Shown here: in pieces, positions 9,702-19,037 of the stretch | Layout: each line of letters opens with the position of its first letter | Position numbering within the stretch: the first letter of the stretch is position 1 | Assembly: GCF_001647675.1 (NCBI RefSeq) | Contig: NZ_CP015594.1 | Span: 682,001-746,000, forward strand | Direction of reading: 5' to 3' | Length of the DNA stretch: 64,000 bases | From: Acinetobacter sp. NCu2D-2 | Lineage (GTDB): Bacteria; Pseudomonadota; Gammaproteobacteria; Pseudomonadales; Moraxellaceae | Position numbers and translations under genes: made by a program | The notes under the pieces: model-generated | The model's input: the letters and a program-made list of their open reading frames with translations, nothing else | The model's database searches: none | What the model was told of the DNA's origin: nothing

Positions 9702-9728
9702 GGCAGACTTCGGTCTGCCTATTTTTTG
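9702..9728 (+). terminator. intrinsic terminator with UUCG tetraloop
   Basis: GGCAGAC (9702-9708), loop TTCG, GTCTGCC (9713-9719), then TATTTTTT. It is placed 20 bases after the carbonic anhydrase stop, so the terminator has been kept although the gene is interrupted. Confidence 0.85.
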
Positions 9729-9793
9729 CAAATTTTAGCTAGGCATATTGATATAGGGCTAAAATAGCATTTTCTCCTGCTGTCTATTTGTTT

Positions 9794-10825
9794 ATGTCTT
9801 TTGAGCTTAAAACCACGCTACAAACAGGGCTTGAACTTGCCCCACAGCATCCAAAGTTAAATCGTTTAATTGATGAAATTGAACAGCAAAAACAGCTATT
9901 ACTTGCATGGCAAAATGCTAAAGATGAAATTCGTGGCTACAGTCAAAAGGCACTGATGCCTGCTTATCGTGAGCTATACAATACCTTGTATGAACAGATG
10001 CTGACCTTGTGGAATAGCCTAAGTTGCTATGATTTAAGCAGATCTGATAGCGCCGTAGTGGAAGATAAAATTCAAACTTTAGTGCGTTTACTGCAAGGCT
10101 CACATTTACTGACTCAAAAGCAGCGCGATGAAGTCGAAAAGATGCATGCGTACTATATGCAGGCAGATGAATACAGCAAGAAAAAAAACAAGAAGAAAAA
10201 TATAGACACTTTTGATGAGCCTGAAACTGAAACAGTCCAAGCCGATGATGTATTTGAAGATTGGAATAATGATCAATACCAACAAGCACGTGAGCAAGCC
10301 AAGTTAAAACGTCAGCAAGAAAAACAAGCGCAAGCTGAAAAGATGGTGAATCAATCACTCAAAACTGTGTATCTCAAGATTGCTTCCATCATTCACCCTG
10401 ATCGTGAGCCCGATGAAGCTAAAAAAGAGGAAAAGACCGAGCTTTTACAACGTGCCAATGAAGCATACGAACAGGAAGATTTATTCTTTTTACTGAAACT
10501 TCAGCTTGAAGTTGAGCAAAGTAAAAACGGTTCAAACAAAGGTTTAAGCACAGAACAATTCAAGTTTTACCAACAGGCGTTAGAAGCACAAAGCCAGTCC
10601 TTAAAACAGCAGATGCAGGAATTGATTAACTCGCTTGTATGGTCAAATAAAGCCAAAATTACGGTGCAAAAGTCCAAAGGGCAACTCAATATTGAGCAGT
10701 TGTATAAACAGATTGATGCGGATGTGTCGAACGTGAAGCATCAGTTAAAAGCGGAGAAGCAACGGCTGAGTTTTATGGGGAAAGAGAGTGGGCTAGGGAT
10801 GTTGTTGGAGCATGGGGTTTTGTAA
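9794..10825 (+). CDS. J-domain-like protein, paralogue 1
   Basis: The protein has 343 residues from the ATG at 9794; an in-frame TTG two codons upstream is possible. It is hydrophilic and helical. A lysine-rich stretch (KKKNKKKNID) and acidic patch lie in the middle. The segment KTVYLKIASIIHPDREPDE (about 194-213) carries the HPD tripeptide of J domains, preceded by a helix and followed by ELLQRANEAYEQEDLFFLLKLQ. That is the helix II-loop-helix III pattern that stimulates Hsp70 ATPase. The J domain is internal, not N-terminal, and there is no Gly/Phe or zinc-finger region. It is a paralogue of the next gene. Its client is unknown. Confidence 0.65.
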   Translation: MSFELKTTLQTGLELAPQHPKLNRLIDEIEQQKQLLLAWQNAKDEIRGYSQKALMPAYRELYNTLYEQMLTLWNSLSCYDLSRSDSAVVEDKIQTLVRLLQGSHLLTQKQRDEVEKMHAYYMQADEYSKKKNKKKNIDTFDEPETETVQADDVFEDWNNDQYQQAREQAKLKRQQEKQAQAEKMVNQSLKTVYLKIASIIHPDREPDEAKKEEKTELLQRANEAYEQEDLFFLLKLQLEVEQSKNGSNKGLSTEQFKFYQQALEAQSQSLKQQMQELINSLVWSNKAKITVQKSKGQLNIEQLYKQIDADVSNVKHQLKAEKQRLSFMGKESGLGMLLEHGVL

Positions 10826-10918
10826 AGAATATAGTTTTTTTGAACTAAGCAAAAAGTTTGTATGCTATTCATTATGCTAAAATATTACAGAAATTAAGAT
10901 TAGCGTTGAAGTCAGTGA

Positions 10919-12103
10919 ATGAGCAATTTAGATTTAAGCATTTATCAAACGAGTGAAAAATTATCGGCACAACAAAAAAAGTTTAATCGGTTGCTTGAAA
11001 AAATTGAGCAATTACAAATGGTATTGGCGGACTGGCAACAAACGCAAAAACAAGTTCAAGAGGATGCAAGAGATGAGCTATTACCTGTATATCGTCAGTG
11101 GCACCACGTTTTGTTCGCTCAATTAGAGACGCTTTGGCAATATAAAAATACGCATAAAATCGCAAAAACATATTTAGTGCGTTTAGATGAAAAAATTTCA
11201 ATTTTAGCGAGTCAGCTGCTTAATAATCCGAATCTTTCTGAACAACAACATGAGTTGACGCTTATCATTGCTCAACATTATGAGCTGATAGAAGGAAGTG
11301 CTGATGCTGAAGAAGTCAGCTCTCATGTAAATGATCATTCGCATCAAGCGCATGATGCTGATGAAATGATGCAAAAACAAGCCATAAAAGAAATGATAGC
11401 AGACCAAATCGGGGTACCCGTAGCTTGGCTTGACTTTGATTTGGATCTCAATAATCTCGACGCGTTTATGGAAAAAGTAAAAGATAAATTAGATCGAGAA
11501 GAAGCAAATTTTATTCAAAATCAGCTTAATGAAGATGAGCGTGATGAATATCAAAAGTTTGCTGAAAAGGAAAAAAAGAAAATTTTAAAGAAGCAAACAC
11601 AGCTTGAAGAAGCGAAAAAAATGGCAGGGCAATCTCTAAAAAGCATTTATTCAAAAATTGCTGCCTTAATTCACCCTGATCGAGAGCAAGATGAACAAAA
11701 GCGCATTGAAAAAACCGAATTATTACAGCAAGCAAATGCTGCATTAGAGGAAAAAGATTTGCTTACTCTTTTGAAATTGCGTGTTTTTACAGCGCAAGGT
11801 GATCAGGAACAGGCAACAAAAATCGCGAATGAGCATTTGAAATCTTATAATTTATTGTTGGAAGAGCAAGTAGAGAAATTGCAATTTGAAATAGATGATA
11901 TTATTTATTCATTTGATTGGATCGGCTCTGGTTTTTACAAACAGCGTTTTAAACCTGTTGATTTGATAAAAAAATATCAACGCGATTTAGCAGATATTCA
12001 AGCAAAACTGTTAAGAGATGAAAAGCGTTTAAATGATTATAAGGATTTTGATTACTTAAAAATTTTACTGAAAAGCAGAGCATTTAGTTGGTCATTTGAG
12101 TAA
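10919..12103 (+). CDS. J-domain-like protein, paralogue 2
   Basis: The protein has 394 residues. It shares the architecture of the preceding gene: an N-terminal helical block (KFNRLLEKIEQLQMVLADWQ matches NRLIDEIEQQKQLLLAWQ of paralogue 1), a charged linker, and an internal J-like segment KSIYSKIAALIHPDREQDEQ (about 243-262) with HPD. The ELLQQANAALEEKDLLTLLKL helix follows. It differs by an inserted middle section of about 50 residues. The tandem layout, 93 bases apart, indicates local duplication followed by divergence. An IS256 element inserted 17 bases after the stop has separated this gene from its terminator at 13469. Probably a cytoplasmic Hsp70 co-chaperone; the target is unknown. Confidence 0.65.
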   Translation: MSNLDLSIYQTSEKLSAQQKKFNRLLEKIEQLQMVLADWQQTQKQVQEDARDELLPVYRQWHHVLFAQLETLWQYKNTHKIAKTYLVRLDEKISILASQLLNNPNLSEQQHELTLIIAQHYELIEGSADAEEVSSHVNDHSHQAHDADEMMQKQAIKEMIADQIGVPVAWLDFDLDLNNLDAFMEKVKDKLDREEANFIQNQLNEDERDEYQKFAEKEKKKILKKQTQLEEAKKMAGQSLKSIYSKIAALIHPDREQDEQKRIEKTELLQQANAALEEKDLLTLLKLRVFTAQGDQEQATKIANEHLKSYNLLLEEQVEKLQFEIDDIIYSFDWIGSGFYKQRFKPVDLIKKYQRDLADIQAKLLRDEKRLNDYKDFDYLKILLKSRAFSWSFE

Positions 12104-12120
12104 TTTTTAGCATTGATTGT

Positions 12121-13455
12121 GAGACTGTAAATTAAATTGTGTAATTGCCTGAATTTGCTATGTTCATATTCACAACGGAGTCAGGCAACATGATGAACGA
12201 ACAAAAACTAAAAGACTTTGCAGCAGAATTTGCTAAAGGAATCAAAACAGAAGACGATCTCAATCAATTCACCCGATTGTTGACTAAACTCACTGTTGAA
12301 ACGGCTCTCAATGCCGAACTTACCGAACATCTCGGACATGAAAAGAATGCTCGTAAGAACGGTTCAAATGCTCGTAACGGTTATTCCAGTAAGACCGTGC
12401 TGAGCGATGATGGTGAGATTGAGATCACCACACCACGAGATCGTGATGGCACATTTGAGCCACAACTAATTAAAAAGAATGAGAAGCACTGCTTCGCAAG
12501 GCGTATCACGCAAATGGATAGCCAAATTCTATCCCTTTATGCCAAAGGCATGACTACCCGTGAAATCGTGGCTACTTTCAAAGAAATGTACGATGCTGAT
12601 GTATCTCCAACGCTTATTTCCAAGGTGACTGATGCTGTTAAGGAGCAAGTCGCTGAATGGCAAAACCGTCCGCTGGATGCACTCTATCCCATCGTCTATA
12701 TGGACTGTATTGTAGTTAAAGTCCGTCATAATGGCAGTGTTATCAACAAGGCTGTATTCCTTGCCTTAGGCATTAATCTTGATGGACAGAAAGAACTGCT
12801 CGGCATGTGGATGGCTGAGAATGAAGGTGCAAAGTTCTGGCTGAATGTCCTGACTGAGCTTAAAAACCGAGGGTTGCAGGATATTCTGATCGCCTGTGTG
12901 GATGGACTAAAAGGCTTTCCTGATGCCATTAACAGCGTATACCCGCAAACCCATATCCAGCTGTGCATTATCCATATGCTGCGTAACAGCTTGAAATACG
13001 TATCATGGAAAGATTACAAGGCCGTCACTCAGGATTTAAAAGCCGTTTATCAGTCACCTACTGAAGAGGCAGCCTTGATGGCCATGGATCAATTCGCCCA
13101 AACATGGGATGACAAGTACCCACAGATCAGCAAAAGCTGGCGTACACACTGGGAGAATCTAAATACCTTCTTTGCTTATCCAGCCGAGATACGCAAAGCC
13201 ATCTATACCACCAATGCGATCGAATCATTAAACAGCGTAATACGTCAGGCGATCAAAAAGCGTAAAGTCTTTCCAACGGATGATTCTGTACGTAAAGTGA
13301 TTTACCTGGCAATTGATGCAGCGTCTAAAAAGTGGAATATGCCTATTCGCGACTGGCGTTTAGCCATGAGCCGCTTTATTATTGAATTCGGTGACCGCTT
13401 AAGCAATCACCTTTAAATTTATGAAAAGCAATTACACAAAATTATTTACAGGCTC
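12121..13455 (+). mobile_element. IS256-family insertion sequence with perfect 8-bp target duplication
   Basis: The left end starts GAGACTGTAAATTAAATT and the right end, read inward, starts GAGCCTGTAAATAATTTT; both continue TGTGTAATTGC, giving imperfect inverted repeats of about 28 bases. The target duplication TTGATTGT is at 12113-12120 and again at 13456-13463. The length is 1335 bp. Intact ends, intact transposase and perfect duplication indicate a recent, probably functional insertion. It landed between the second J-domain gene and its terminator. Confidence 0.93.
12190..13416 (+). CDS. IS256-family (Mutator-type) transposase
   Basis: The protein has 408 residues from the ATG at 12190, which has a GGAG ribosome site upstream; the in-frame codons from 12145 are not needed. 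IS256/Mutator DDE features are present: LYPIVYMDCIVVK with the first Asp, IACVDGLKGFPDAI with the second Asp, QLCIIHMLRNSLKYV with the conserved C/H region, and TTNAIESLNSVIRQAIKKRK with the catalytic Glu. The N-terminal segment TAELTEHLGHEKN-type and NARNGYSSKTVLSDDGEIEI are also typical. The length is normal for the family, so the enzyme appears complete. Confidence 0.93.
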   Translation: MMNEQKLKDFAAEFAKGIKTEDDLNQFTRLLTKLTVETALNAELTEHLGHEKNARKNGSNARNGYSSKTVLSDDGEIEITTPRDRDGTFEPQLIKKNEKHCFARRITQMDSQILSLYAKGMTTREIVATFKEMYDADVSPTLISKVTDAVKEQVAEWQNRPLDALYPIVYMDCIVVKVRHNGSVINKAVFLALGINLDGQKELLGMWMAENEGAKFWLNVLTELKNRGLQDILIACVDGLKGFPDAINSVYPQTHIQLCIIHMLRNSLKYVSWKDYKAVTQDLKAVYQSPTEEAALMAMDQFAQTWDDKYPQISKSWRTHWENLNTFFAYPAEIRKAIYTTNAIESLNSVIRQAIKKRKVFPTDDSVRKVIYLAIDAASKKWNMPIRDWRLAMSRFIIEFGDRLSNHL

Positions 13456-13468
13456 TTGATTGTCATTC

Positions 13469-13500
13469 AGAGCATCGTCATTTTAACGATGCTTTTTTAT
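13469..13500 (+). terminator. intrinsic terminator displaced from the J-domain gene
   Basis: AGCATCGT at 13471-13478 pairs with ACGATGCT at 13486-13493, then TTTTTTAT. Removing the IS256 element and one copy of its 8-bp duplication puts this hairpin about 23 bases behind the stop codon of the second J-domain gene. Confidence 0.8.
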
Positions 13501-13520
13501 GCACTTTAACCCGCTGATTA

Positions 13521-13700
13521 TTCGCCTTCGCCAAATCCATGCGCCACACCGCCACTGATGCAGAACACCTCATGTGGCAACTGCTACGTGCCAAGCGATT
13601 TATGAATCTTAAATTTCGTCGTCAGCATGTGATTAAACCTTATATTGTGGATTTTTACTGTCATGAAATTGGTTTGGTGATTGAGTTTGAGAGTAAGTAA
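13521..13700 (+). pseudogene. DUF559 (Vsr-like endonuclease) remnant
   Basis: The frame reads FAKSMRHTATDAEHLMWQLL, then KFRRQHVIKPYIVDFYCHEIGLVIEFESK and stop. This aligns over its length with the intact DUF559 protein encoded at 25700 (TDAEKLLWSRL, YIVDFYCPAANLVIECDG). The N-terminal start is lost and the frame ends right at the active-site IE-x-DG block, where FESK-stop replaces DGSQH. The entire C-terminal half is missing. No palindromic repeats like those beside the intact copy are visible next to this fragment. Confidence 0.75.
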
Positions 13701-13919
13701 AATTGAGAAATCATAAAAAACTTGATTTTTAAATTTTGATTGCTATTATCAAATATAGGTGTCCACCTTACTTACACACGAGTAAAAAAAGACAAAAATC
13801 TATTTTTATATTGAATAGTCTATTCTTCTTAATGTTTTCTTTATTTTGTTTCACTATTAGATTCAAAAGTTTAAACGTGTGTCCAAATTTGATTCTAAGA
13901 AACAACTTTAAGGATAAAC

Positions 13920-13986
13920 ATGTCTACGATCAGCGCATTAGCTTTTGAAATACAGCAAACTACTAAATTTCATGATATTGAGATTA
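13920..13986 (+). pseudogene. 5' end of a Sel1-like gene cut by an IS5-family element
   Basis: ATG at 13920 with AAGGAT ribosome site at 13910-13915 opens a frame MSTISALAFEIQQTTKFHDI followed by EI. It is cut at 13986 by the IS. Removing the IS and one copy of the TA duplication joins ATT-A to AA-CGT and continues in frame into the reading frame at 14848-15906 (KRSYINEIVAALFGFKTFNS). This fragment is therefore the original start of the downstream gene. Confidence 0.8.
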
Positions 13987-14843
13987 GGGTCTGTTGACAT
14001 TTCAAGTATAGAATTTACCCGATAAAGGTAGCCAAATAAATACACAAGCTAATGCAACTGCACCCTCATAGCTACACTTTAGCTTATCATATCGTGTTGC
14101 TATTCCTCTGAACTGCTTTAACCTACAAAATGCATTCTCAACTAAGTGCCTGATTTTATATAAATACCAATCCATATGGTCATTATTTGACTGTGTATTT
14201 GATTTTCTTGGAATATTAGCTTTAGTTTTTTTCGCAGATATTTGTTCCCTTAATGATTCAGAGTCATATCCCTTGTCTGCACAACATACTTCCGTTTCAC
14301 TCAAATCCAGTTTTTCAATCATTTTTGGAGCAATCTTGACGTCATGCGTCGTTCCATCGGAGATAATAATTTCAATTGGATTGCCATCTGCATCAACAGC
14401 TAAGTGTATTTTAGAACTATTTCCACCAATGCTTTTAGAAATATCCTGATCTTTTATTCCAGCAGAATGTTGGTGTGCCCGAACATGACTACCGTCAATA
14501 AAAACCCATTCCATATCAGCATTTGAAGAAATTAATTTAAATACTTTCATTAGCTTATCATTTTTACACCAACGATTATATTTTTTAAATATTGAGTTAT
14601 ACGAACCAAATTCTTTAGGCAAATCACGCCAAGGACAGCCTGTTCTTATTCTATAAAGTATGGCTTCGACAAAATTTCTCAAATTAGATTTGAAATAGAT
14701 ATCAAAATTTCGGAAAATAGAAAGTAACTTAGACCAGTGTTGATCATTCAGCATTGTACGAGGCATAGCGAGAGTAAAATTGGGTTTGGCGATTTAATTT
14801 TACTACCTCGCTATTTTTTTAAGCAACAAATGTCAACAGACCC
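13987..14843 (-). mobile_element. IS5-family element (IS427-like) inside a coding sequence
   Basis: Perfect 16-base inverted ends: GGGTCTGTTGACATTT at 13987-14002 and its complement at 14828-14843. The length is 857 bp. The target appears to be TA, duplicated at 13985-13986 and 14844-14845, as in the IS427 group. The single intact transposase ORF and exact ends suggest an active or very young copy. Its right inverted repeat contains an ATG (14830) in frame with the interrupted host gene. Confidence 0.9.
14002..14766 (-). CDS. IS5-family transposase
   Basis: The protein has 254 residues in one uninterrupted frame. An N-terminal DUF4096-like region (LNDQHWSKLLSIFR, RTGCPWRDLPKEFGSYNSIF) is followed by a DDE core: VFIDGSHVRAHQH with the first Asp, CCADKGYDSESLR with the second, and HLVENAFCRLKQFRGIATRY with the Glu. 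The internal start MLND, four codons in, is an alternative. The stop overlaps the left inverted repeat. It appears functional. Confidence 0.92.
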   Translation of the reverse strand: MPRTMLNDQHWSKLLSIFRNFDIYFKSNLRNFVEAILYRIRTGCPWRDLPKEFGSYNSIFKKYNRWCKNDKLMKVFKLISSNADMEWVFIDGSHVRAHQHSAGIKDQDISKSIGGNSSKIHLAVDADGNPIEIIISDGTTHDVKIAPKMIEKLDLSETEVCCADKGYDSESLREQISAKKTKANIPRKSNTQSNNDHMDWYLYKIRHLVENAFCRLKQFRGIATRYDKLKCSYEGAVALACVFIWLPLSGKFYT

Positions 14844-15906
14844 TAAACGTTCTTATATAAATGAAATAGTTGCAGCACTTTTTGGATTTAAAACTTTTAA
14901 TAGTTTAAAACTAAGTTCTTACCCAATTTTTACAGATTCAATCGATGACCAGTTGGATGGAGAGTTATTTGAAAATCGCTGTGAGGAATTAAACGTCTCA
15001 ATTGCGCTAGCACCTTTTTTTCAAAAGCATCTTTCAAATTATCATTTTTTATATTTAACAAATGAGGAAATGAGTCAGCTTGTTAGACATGCTCTGGATG
15101 ATGATTCACTGCATGACAATGTTTTAGAACGGCTGAAAAAAACCTTTATAGAGTTCCCTCAGGTTTCTATTTATCCATATTTGATTGCACAATTTTATAG
15201 TGATTGTGAAAGTGATTTTGATGAGCAGAATAAAGATATGAATTATCTTTATCATAGATATTTGCAAGGTAAAGAAATTAGTCCAACTTGGAAAGCAGGC
15301 TTAGATAATTTTATTAAAGAAAAAGAACGTAATGATGAATATAAAGATAACTATATAAAGTATTTAAAAATTGCTGCTGATTTAGGAAGTTTTCCTGCTC
15401 AGCTAGAACTTTATCAATTTGGAGATAATGATCATTACGTTGATGACGACGATTTTGATGAAGATATGTATGACTATAGTCATTCAAATTATCCATCAGA
15501 TATAGAATTGGAATTAGCAAAGCGTGGTAATGAAGAATGCCTAAGAGATATATTTGATCGAATCGTCTGTGATGGATTCGATGAAATCAAAAAATTAAAA
15601 GAGAATGATTTGATTGAAGCATGGAAATGGCAAAAATTTGCTCATTATTTTGGTCATGATTTAGCTCAAGGTAATTACAAGACAGAAGCAATATATGATC
15701 AGGGTAATATTTTTGCAGCCGAAAGTGGTCGTCATGATATACATTTGCCAAAATTAACATTAGAGCAAGAAAATATAGTCGATCGAGAAGTAAATAAATT
15801 AATTCATTTTTATGAAAATTTAAATGAATTCACTTTTACTCGTTATTTAGATGATTCTTCTTATATCAATTGGGAGGATGAGGATTTTGATTGGGAAGAA
15901 GAGTAA
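14830..15906 (+). CDS. Sel1-like/helical-repeat protein of unknown function, 3' part after IS insertion
   Basis: The frame is open from within the IS to 15906. The host-derived part begins at KRSYINEIVAALFGFKTFNS (14845). The most likely residual start is the ATG at 14830 inside the IS inverted repeat, giving MSTDPKRSYIN and about 358 residues. The protein is acidic and helical. YIKYLKIAADLGSFPAQLELYQFG and AWKWQKFAHYFGHDLAQGNY have the A-x-x-G-x-x-x-A pattern of Sel1/TPR-like repeats. The C-terminus is very acidic (WEDEDFDWEEE). The original protein, with the first 22 residues at 13920, would have about 375 residues. No enzymatic motif is visible. It may be a protein-interaction scaffold. 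Confidence 0.6.
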   Translation: MSTDPKRSYINEIVAALFGFKTFNSLKLSSYPIFTDSIDDQLDGELFENRCEELNVSIALAPFFQKHLSNYHFLYLTNEEMSQLVRHALDDDSLHDNVLERLKKTFIEFPQVSIYPYLIAQFYSDCESDFDEQNKDMNYLYHRYLQGKEISPTWKAGLDNFIKEKERNDEYKDNYIKYLKIAADLGSFPAQLELYQFGDNDHYVDDDDFDEDMYDYSHSNYPSDIELELAKRGNEECLRDIFDRIVCDGFDEIKKLKENDLIEAWKWQKFAHYFGHDLAQGNYKTEAIYDQGNIFAAESGRHDIHLPKLTLEQENIVDREVNKLIHFYENLNEFTFTRYLDDSSYINWEDEDFDWEEE

Positions 15907-15908
15907 AT

Positions 15909-15937
15909 AAAAATCCCCTCATTTGAGGGGATTTTTT
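15909..15937. terminator. bidirectional intrinsic terminator
   Basis: CCCCTC at 15915-15920 pairs with GAGGGG at 15925-15930, with A-run before and T-run after. It serves the Sel1-like gene and the convergent valS. Confidence 0.88.
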
Positions 15938-15953
15938 GAATCAAATTACAGCA

Positions 15954-18848
15954 TTAAAGCGCCGCAATTTGCTCCATATTCGCTTTAATCTTCGCTAACT
16001 GATCAGCAAACTCAGCAAGTTTCACTTTCTCACCTTCAACCACAGCCGCAGGTGCTTTGCTTACGAAACCTTCGTTAGAAAGTTTGTTGGCAATTTGGTC
16101 ATGCTGTTTTTGAACCTTGTCTAAGTCTTTTTGTAGACGACCCAATTCCGCTTTAGGATCAATTAAACCCTTCATAGGAACGAATACAGACACGTGACCT
16201 ACGACAGAAGAAGATGACAATGGCGGTTGTTCAGCATCGCTAAGGAAAGTGATGCTTTCAACTTTAGCCAACGCTTTAAACAACGGTTCAATACGAGCGA
16301 TTTGTGCTTTTTCAGCTTCAGTGGTGTTTTGAAGTAGAACAGGCAACAAGCGAGCATTACCTAGACCCATTTCACCACGGATATTACGTACCGCACCAAT
16401 CAAACCTTGAAGCCATTGCATATCTGCTTCAGCTTGTTCGTTAATGAGCGCTTGGTCAGCAACTGGGTACTGTGCGAGCATAATCGTTTCGCTAGAAATG
16501 TTGAGTTTCGGCGCAAGTGTTTGCCAGATTTCTTCTGTTAAGTAAGGCATCAACGGATGTGCCAAACGTAAAGAGGCTTCCATTACAGAAAGAAGCACAC
16601 GACGCACTTCAGCTTTACGTTCAACCGATACGTTTTCGTCATTCAGAACCGGTTTCGTCAGCTCGACATACCAGTCACAGTATTCATTCCAAATGAACTC
16701 GTAAATCGCTTGTGCAGCCAAGTCTAAACGATAGGTCGCAAAGGCTTGTTGAACCGCAGCTTCCGCTTTTTGTAGACGGCTGACAATCCACTGCTCAGGC
16801 AATTCCCAAAGATCTTGGCGAACGTCTTGACCAATCACTTGCTCTTCGCAGTTCATCATCACGAAACGGGTTGCGTTCCAGATTTTGTTCGCAAAGTTAC
16901 GGTAACCTTCAACACGTTTCATGTCGAACTTAATGTCACGACCGGTGTTGGCAAGCGCACAGAAGGTGAAACGAACCGCATCTGTACCGTAAGATTGAAT
17001 CCCTTCAGGGAACTCTTTACGGGTTGATTTTTCAATCTTCGCTGCTTGTTTCGGGTTCATCAAACCTGTGGTACGTTTTTGTACTAAAGTTTCAAGATCA
17101 ACACCATCAATCAAATCTAATGGGTCAAGCACGTTACCTTTAGATTTAGACATCTTCTGACCTTCGCCATCACGTACCAAACCGTGTACATACACAGTTT
17201 TGAATGGTACTTGTGGCGTGCCATCTTCATTTTTCATGAAGTGCATGGTCAGCATGATCATACGAGCAACCCAGAAGAAGATGATGTCAAAACCTGTCAC
17301 CAATACATCAGTCGGGTGGAAAGTATTTAAGAAATAGTTTTCTTTGTCTTTCGCTTCGTCACCTGTCCAACCTAAAGTTGAGAATGTCCAAAGACCAGAA
17401 GAGAACCATGTATCCAATACGTCTTCGTCTTGGTTCAATTCAACTTCAGGGGCAATACCGTTTTTCGCACGAACTTCTTCTTCGTTACGACCCACGTAAA
17501 CATTACCTTCTGCATCGTACCAAGCAGGGATACGGTGACCCCACCACAATTGACGCGAGATACACCAGTCTTGAATATTATTCATCCACGCCATGTACAT
17601 GTTGCTGTACTGCTCAGGCACGAATTTGATACGACCGTCTTGAACCGCTTCAATCGCAGGTTTCGCAAGCGGTGCAATTTTTACATACCATTGATCCGTC
17701 AATAACGGTTCAACGATGACACCTGAACGGTCACCGCGAGGTGGTTTCAATGTGTAGGGTTGAATTTGGTCTAACCAGCCTTCAGCTTCTGCTTGTTCGA
17801 CTAACTTTTTACGTGCTTCAAAACGCTCTAAACCAATGTAGTCTGCAGGGGCAGGAATGGTTTTAGAAATTTGCTCGCCCGCTTTCGCGATGTATTCAAA
17901 CTCAGCCAACACTTCAGCATTTTTATTGAAGATGTTGATGATTGGCAATTCGCAGCGTTTACCCACTTCATAGTCATTGAAGTCGTGTGCAGGGGTAATT
18001 TTTACACAGCCTGTACCGAATTCTTTTTCAACGTATTCATCTTTAACGATGGCAACCGTACGACCTGTAATTGGCAATACAATATTTTTACCGACAAGGT
18101 GTGCATAACGTTCGTCATCAGGAGCAACCGCAACCGCAGTATCACCAAGCAATGTTTCAGGACGAGTCGTTGCCACTACGATGTAATCTTTACCATCGTG
18201 AGTACGCAGTGATTTATCTTCAAAGAAATATTTGAAGTGCCAAAGAGAACCTTGTTCTTCTTTATCAGACTCAACTTCAAGGTCAGACAAGGCAGTTTGG
18301 AGTTTTGGATCCCAGTTTACGAGGCGTTTACCACGGTAAATCAAACCTTCTTCGTGAAGTTTTACAAACACTTCTTTTACCGCATTGGATAAACCTTCAT
18401 CCATAGTGAAGCGTTCACGTGACCAGTCAACAGAAGAACCTAAACGACGAATTTGACGGGTAATATTACCGCCAGATTGTTCTTTCCATTCCCAAACTTT
18501 TTCGATGAACTTTTCACGACCAAGATCATGACGGCTCACACCTTGCGCACCGAGTTGACGCTCTACAACCATTTGGGTTGCAATACCAGCGTGGTCAGTA
18601 CCCGGTTGCCAAAGCGTATTTTTACCTGACATACGGTTATAACGAGTCAAGGCATCCATAATGGCATTGTTAAAACCATGACCCATGTGCAAGCTACCAG
18701 TGACGTTTGGTGGCGGAATCATGATACAGAAAGACTCGCCCTGTTTAGACGGCTTAAAGTATCCGCGTTCTTCCCAAGTTTGGTACCATTTTTTCTCGAT
18801 CTCGGTCGGATCGTAGGTTGTAGCAATATTTTGCGCTGAATCAGTCAT
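15954..18848 (-). CDS. valS: valyl-tRNA synthetase
   Basis: The protein has 964 residues, typical for bacterial ValRS. It charges tRNA-Val with valine. The class I HIGH signature appears as [18 protein letters not shown] near residues 48-65, and the KMSKS loop as [16 protein letters not shown] near 563-578. The editing (CP1) domain between them contains [15 protein letters not shown]. The anticodon-binding helical domain includes the [10 protein letters not shown] region. A C-terminal coiled coil is present ([20 protein letters not shown]), the tRNA-binding arm specific to ValRS. It is monocistronic and essential, with start ATG at 18848. Confidence 0.98.
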   Translation of the reverse strand: MTDSAQNIATTYDPTEIEKKWYQTWEERGYFKPSKQGESFCIMIPPPNVTGSLHMGHGFNNAIMDALTRYNRMSGKNTLWQPGTDHAGIATQMVVERQLGAQGVSRHDLGREKFIEKVWEWKEQSGGNITRQIRRLGSSVDWSRERFTMDEGLSNAVKEVFVKLHEEGLIYRGKRLVNWDPKLQTALSDLEVESDKEEQGSLWHFKYFFEDKSLRTHDGKDYIVVATTRPETLLGDTAVAVAPDDERYAHLVGKNIVLPITGRTVAIVKDEYVEKEFGTGCVKITPAHDFNDYEVGKRCELPIINIFNKNAEVLAEFEYIAKAGEQISKTIPAPADYIGLERFEARKKLVEQAEAEGWLDQIQPYTLKPPRGDRSGVIVEPLLTDQWYVKIAPLAKPAIEAVQDGRIKFVPEQYSNMYMAWMNNIQDWCISRQLWWGHRIPAWYDAEGNVYVGRNEEEVRAKNGIAPEVELNQDEDVLDTWFSSGLWTFSTLGWTGDEAKDKENYFLNTFHPTDVLVTGFDIIFFWVARMIMLTMHFMKNEDGTPQVPFKTVYVHGLVRDGEGQKMSKSKGNVLDPLDLIDGVDLETLVQKRTTGLMNPKQAAKIEKSTRKEFPEGIQSYGTDAVRFTFCALANTGRDIKFDMKRVEGYRNFANKIWNATRFVMMNCEEQVIGQDVRQDLWELPEQWIVSRLQKAEAAVQQAFATYRLDLAAQAIYEFIWNEYCDWYVELTKPVLNDENVSVERKAEVRRVLLSVMEASLRLAHPLMPYLTEEIWQTLAPKLNISSETIMLAQYPVADQALINEQAEADMQWLQGLIGAVRNIRGEMGLGNARLLPVLLQNTTEAEKAQIARIEPLFKALAKVESITFLSDAEQPPLSSSSVVGHVSVFVPMKGLIDPKAELGRLQKDLDKVQKQHDQIANKLSNEGFVSKAPAAVVEGEKVKLAEFADQLAKIKANMEQIAAL

Positions 18849-19037
18849 AGTTCGAACAGATCAAAAGAGGATATAAAAATTGCGTCTATTGTATCAAAAA
18901 AAATAGACCGTGCGGCAGCTTAACCAAATGCAAACTTTCGACGATTAGCATGTTACAAAATTAATCGTATGATAGAGTAAATATTGAACTTTCCTCGTAG
19001 AACACTATAACGACAACACGATGAATTGGAGGTCTGA

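Noticed and set aside
7841-14843. Composite transposon formed by the clustered insertion sequences
   Set aside because: The three elements are of different types with unrelated ends, and the IS256 and IS5 copies each have their own target duplication, so they arrived separately.
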